64,000 bases of DNA. It comes from Novosphingobium kaempferiae (GTDB taxonomy: Bacteria; Pseudomonadota; Alphaproteobacteria; Sphingomonadales; Sphingomonadaceae). Below the pieces are notes generated by a model, which did no database searches, was not told where the DNA came from, and saw nothing but the letters and a program-made list of their open reading frames with translations. The stretch is from NCBI RefSeq assembly GCF_021227995.1, contig NZ_CP089301.1:3162001-3226000 (forward strand), given 5' to 3'. Positions within the stretch are counted from its first letter, which is position 1, and each line of letters begins with the position of its first letter. The translations under genes and the position numbers were made by a program. Below are positions 61,268-64,000 of this stretch, in pieces.

Positions 61268-63780
61268 ACCTTTCGGAATACCGGGCACGCCCCGGTCGGC
61301 TTGCCGATCATCTGCCCTGGGCCGCGCTCGTCGCGCCGGGGGTCGTGCTGAACAAGGACGGCAGCTTCCTGCGCGTCCTCGAATTTCGCGGCCCGGACAT
61401 GGAATCCGCCACCGAGCATGAGCTCGTTTCCATCGCCGCCCGCATGAACAACGTGCTACGCCGTTTTGGCTCTGGCTGGGCGCTGTTCTTCGAGGCCGAG
61501 CGCCGCGAGGCGAACCGCTACCCCGACGATGCATTTCCCGATGCCGCAAGCTGGCTGGTCGAGCAGGAACGCCGTGCCGCGTTTCTCGCCGCGGGCATGC
61601 ATTATGAAAGCGCCTATTACCTCGGCCTGACCTGGCTGCCGCCTGCCGACAGCCAGGATGCGGCGGGTCGCCGACTGGTCGAGCGGGCGGACGATGCGAG
61701 GGGCAGGGACTGGCGGGAGGAACTCGCGGGCTTCGTCGCCGAGACGGACCGCGCGCTCGATCTCCTGTCCGGTTTCATGCCCGAAGTCCGCGGGCTCACC
61801 AGCGCGCAGCTCCTGACTTATCTGCACGGCACGATCTCCGAGAGGCACCATGGCGTCGCCGTTCCCGAAACGCCGATGTACCTCGATGGCCTGCTCGTGG
61901 ACACGTCGCTGGTCGGCGGGCTTGAACCCAGGCTGGGTGATCTGCACTTGCGCACCGTCTCGGTGCTCGGGTTTCCCAATGTCAGCCGTCCCGGCATCCT
62001 CGATGCGCTCAACCATCAGGACTTCGCCTATCGCTGGGTCACGCGCTTCGTCGCGCTCGACAAGGCGGATGCCACCAAGGTCCTGAGCTCGCTGCGCCGG
62101 CAATGGTTCAACAAGCGCAAGTCGCTGACCGCGATGCTGCGCGAGGTCCTGTACAACACGCCCGCCCAGCTGCTCGACAGTGATGCCGACAACAAGGTGC
62201 TCGATGCCGACCTGGCGCTCCAGTCGCTCGGCGGCGATCATGTCGCTTTCGGGTACCTGACGACGACGATCACCCTGACCGACGCGACCCGTGATGGCGT
62301 CGAGGCCAAGATGCGCAGCGTCGAGCGCATCCTGGGCAGTCTCGGCTTCACCACGATCCGTGAGAGGATAAATGCCGTGGAGGCGTGGCTGTCCTCGCTG
62401 CCGGGCCATGTCTACGCCAACGTGCGCCAGCCGCTGGTCCACACCCTGAACCTGGCGCATCTGATGCCGCTGTCCTCGGTCTGGGCGGGCCCGGCGCGCA
62501 ACGAGCACCTTGGCGGTTCACCGCTGCTGCATGCGCAAACCGCTGGATCGACGCCGTTCCGGCTGTGCACTCATGTCGGCGACGTCGGTCACATGCTGAT
62601 CGCTGGACCGACCGGAGCGGGCAAATCGGTCCTGCTCGCGCTCATGGTCCTGCAGTTTCGCCGTTATCGCGATGCGCAGGTCTATATCTTCGACAAGGGC
62701 TTTTCGGCGCGCGCCGCTGTCCTGGCCTGCGGGGGTGCGCACCACGCCCTGGGACTGGGAGGACGCGGCGGCGGGCACCGCGACGAGCCCGGTCGGGATG
62801 GTGGGGATCCGCACGAAGGGGACGGAGATGGCGATTTTCCCATCGCGTTCCAGCCCCTGCGCGATATCGATGAACCGTCCCAGCGTGCCTGGGCGGCAGA
62901 GTGGATCGCGGGTCTGCTGACGCAGGAGAACGTGACCCTGACCCCCGAGATCAAGGACCAGATCTGGTCGGCGCTCGGCAGTCTCGCGAGCGCGTCGGCG
63001 GACGAGCGGACCATCACCGGCCTTACGCTGATGCTGCAGTCGAACGCGCTGCGCACCGCGCTCTCGCCCTACACGATCGACGGGCCCTACGGGGCTTTGC
63101 TCGATGCGGCCGAGAACGGGCTGCGCTTCGCCGAAATCCAGTGCTTCGAGACCGAGGCGCTGATGGGCCATCCCGGTGTCGTCGCGCCGGTCCTGAGCTA
63201 TCTGTTCCACCGCCTCGAGGAACGATTCGACGGAAGGCCGACGCTGCTGGTGCTCGACGAGGCCTGGATATTCCTTGACCACCCGCTCTTCGCCGCGCGC
63301 ATCCGCGAATGGTTGAAAGTCCTGCGCAAGCGCAACGTGTCGGTGGTCTTCGCGACCCAGAGCCTGAGTGATGTCGCAAACTCGACGATCGCCCCGGCCG
63401 TGCTCGAAAGCTGCCCCCAGCGCATCCTGCTGCCCAACGACCGGGCGTTCGAACCGCAGAGCCGGGAAACCTACCAACGCTTCGGGCTGAATGCGCGGCA
63501 GATCGAACTGATCGCCCGCGCGGCGCCCAAGCGCGAATACTATTTGCAATCCGCGCGCGGCAACCGGCTCTTCGAACTGGGGCTGGGCGACGTCGCGCTG
63601 GCCCTGTGCGGGTCTTCCGCCCCGCAGACGCAGGCTCTGATCGACCGGCTTTTGGCAGCCCATGGCCGGGACCATTTCCTCGCCCGCTTTCTCGAAAGCC
63701 GGGGCCTGGTGTGGGCTGCCGAGCTCGGCGCCGTGTTTTCGCGCAATTCCCCACCTTCCAGCCAAGGAGAAGACCAGTGA
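61261..63780 (+). CDS. trbE: TrbE conjugal transfer ATPase
   Basis: 839 residues from ATG at 61261, 7-base overlap with trbD. VirB4-type ATPase: MLNLSEYRARPGRLADHLPW start, Walker A IAGPTGAGKSVLLA, Walker B TLLVLDEAWIFLDHPLFAAR and SVVFATQSLSDVANSTIAPA. A Gly/Asp-rich insertion at about residues 498-526 lies between the usual HALGL and FPIAFQPL segments. Energises substrate transfer and pilus biogenesis. Confidence 0.96.
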   Translation: MLNLSEYRARPGRLADHLPWAALVAPGVVLNKDGSFLRVLEFRGPDMESATEHELVSIAARMNNVLRRFGSGWALFFEAERREANRYPDDAFPDAASWLVEQERRAAFLAAGMHYESAYYLGLTWLPPADSQDAAGRRLVERADDARGRDWREELAGFVAETDRALDLLSGFMPEVRGLTSAQLLTYLHGTISERHHGVAVPETPMYLDGLLVDTSLVGGLEPRLGDLHLRTVSVLGFPNVSRPGILDALNHQDFAYRWVTRFVALDKADATKVLSSLRRQWFNKRKSLTAMLREVLYNTPAQLLDSDADNKVLDADLALQSLGGDHVAFGYLTTTITLTDATRDGVEAKMRSVERILGSLGFTTIRERINAVEAWLSSLPGHVYANVRQPLVHTLNLAHLMPLSSVWAGPARNEHLGGSPLLHAQTAGSTPFRLCTHVGDVGHMLIAGPTGAGKSVLLALMVLQFRRYRDAQVYIFDKGFSARAAVLACGGAHHALGLGGRGGGHRDEPGRDGGDPHEGDGDGDFPIAFQPLRDIDEPSQRAWAAEWIAGLLTQENVTLTPEIKDQIWSALGSLASASADERTITGLTLMLQSNALRTALSPYTIDGPYGALLDAAENGLRFAEIQCFETEALMGHPGVVAPVLSYLFHRLEERFDGRPTLLVLDEAWIFLDHPLFAARIREWLKVLRKRNVSVVFATQSLSDVANSTIAPAVLESCPQRILLPNDRAFEPQSRETYQRFGLNARQIELIARAAPKREYYLQSARGNRLFELGLGDVALALCGSSAPQTQALIDRLLAAHGRDHFLARFLESRGLVWAAELGAVFSRNSPPSSQGEDQ

Positions 63781-64000
63781 CGCTGAAATCCCTCGTCGCC
63801 GCACGCCCCACGCCGCTCACCGCATGGCCCGCACTGGCATTCCTCGCAGCCGTTGCCGGGGCCAGCATAACGGTCGGTTGCGCCTTGCGCAGCGAACCGG
63901 CCCATGCGCTCGTCGTCTACGATCCGTCGAACTATGCACAAAATGTACTTACTGCCGCGCGCACGCTGCAGCAGGTCAATAATCAGATCAAGTCGCTGCA
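63777..64000 (+). CDS. trbJ: TrbJ conjugal transfer protein (partial, C-terminus beyond window)
   Basis: Starts with GTG at 63777, overlapping the trbE stop by 4 bases. Signal-like segment TAWPALAFLAAVAGASITVG, then ALVVYDPSNYAQNVLTAART and LQQVNNQIKSL, a close match to the TrbJ N-terminus (VirB5-like pilus component). It runs off the window. Confidence 0.92.
   Translation, partial: MTLKSLVAARPTPLTAWPALAFLAAVAGASITVGCALRSEPAHALVVYDPSNYAQNVLTAARTLQQVNNQIKSL

Overview
The window is GC-rich (roughly 65%) alphaproteobacterial DNA. Gene content (TonB-ExbB-ExbD-ExbD operon, FecI/FecR/TonB-receptor cassette, DUF736/DUF2958/DUF2285 conjugative element, sphingomonad-type lasso cluster) and several families of intergenic palindromic repeats point to a sphingomonad, i.e. 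a Novosphingobium/Sphingobium-like organism. No rRNA, tRNA, IS element or CRISPR array was recognised.

Region 1 (1-18.8 kb) is chromosomal housekeeping: prfC (cut by the window edge), two short-chain dehydrogenases, an aldose-epimerase relative, pheT-pheS-rplT-rpmI, a GGCT-like protein, an inositol-phosphatase-family hisN candidate, an AraC regulator, prs, glpX, hom and the tonB-exbB-exbD-exbD energy-transducing operon. Palindromic repeats sit in many of the gaps.

Region 2 (19-27.6 kb) is accessory: a short stand-alone winged-helix regulator, an AT-rich promoter region, a 2105-residue autotransporter built of about 26-residue beta-helix repeats, and the decayed remains of a winged-helix/ATPase regulator. 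A small block follows (GFA protein, zinc alcohol dehydrogenase, GlcG/HbpS-like protein, 27.6-29.6 kb).

Region 3 (30.3-41.7 kb) is the most interesting part: a lasso-peptide system. The plus-strand operon encodes a FecI-type sigma factor, FecR, a TonB-dependent receptor with an N-terminal STN domain, and a prolyl-oligopeptidase-fold protein resembling lasso-peptide isopeptidases. Converging on it, the minus strand encodes LuxR, LuxI, a GntR regulator, a 43-residue lasso precursor, the B (leader protease) and the C (asparagine-synthetase-like cyclase). The predicted core begins GPQGGIGDD and ends GLSDD, like the sphingonodin class. Synthesis therefore appears wired to acyl-homoserine-lactone quorum sensing, while uptake and linearisation appear wired to FecI/FecR surface signalling. 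Dyad symmetries lie just upstream of luxR, luxI and the precursor; the luxI one overlaps its Shine-Dalgarno.

Region 4 (41.85 kb to the end) is the transfer core of an integrative conjugative element: a frameshifted DUF6499-DUF2285 gene, ArdC antirestriction protein, DUF2958, a long ParB-like protein, DUF736, an excisionase-like HTH, TraF-type peptidase, lytic transglycosylase, relaxase with DUF3363, thermonuclease, HU, a MucR-like protein with a histone-H1-like tail, TraG, a CopG-like protein and trbB-C-D-E-J (trbJ cut by the edge). The lasso/quorum-sensing cluster directly abuts this element and may be its cargo.
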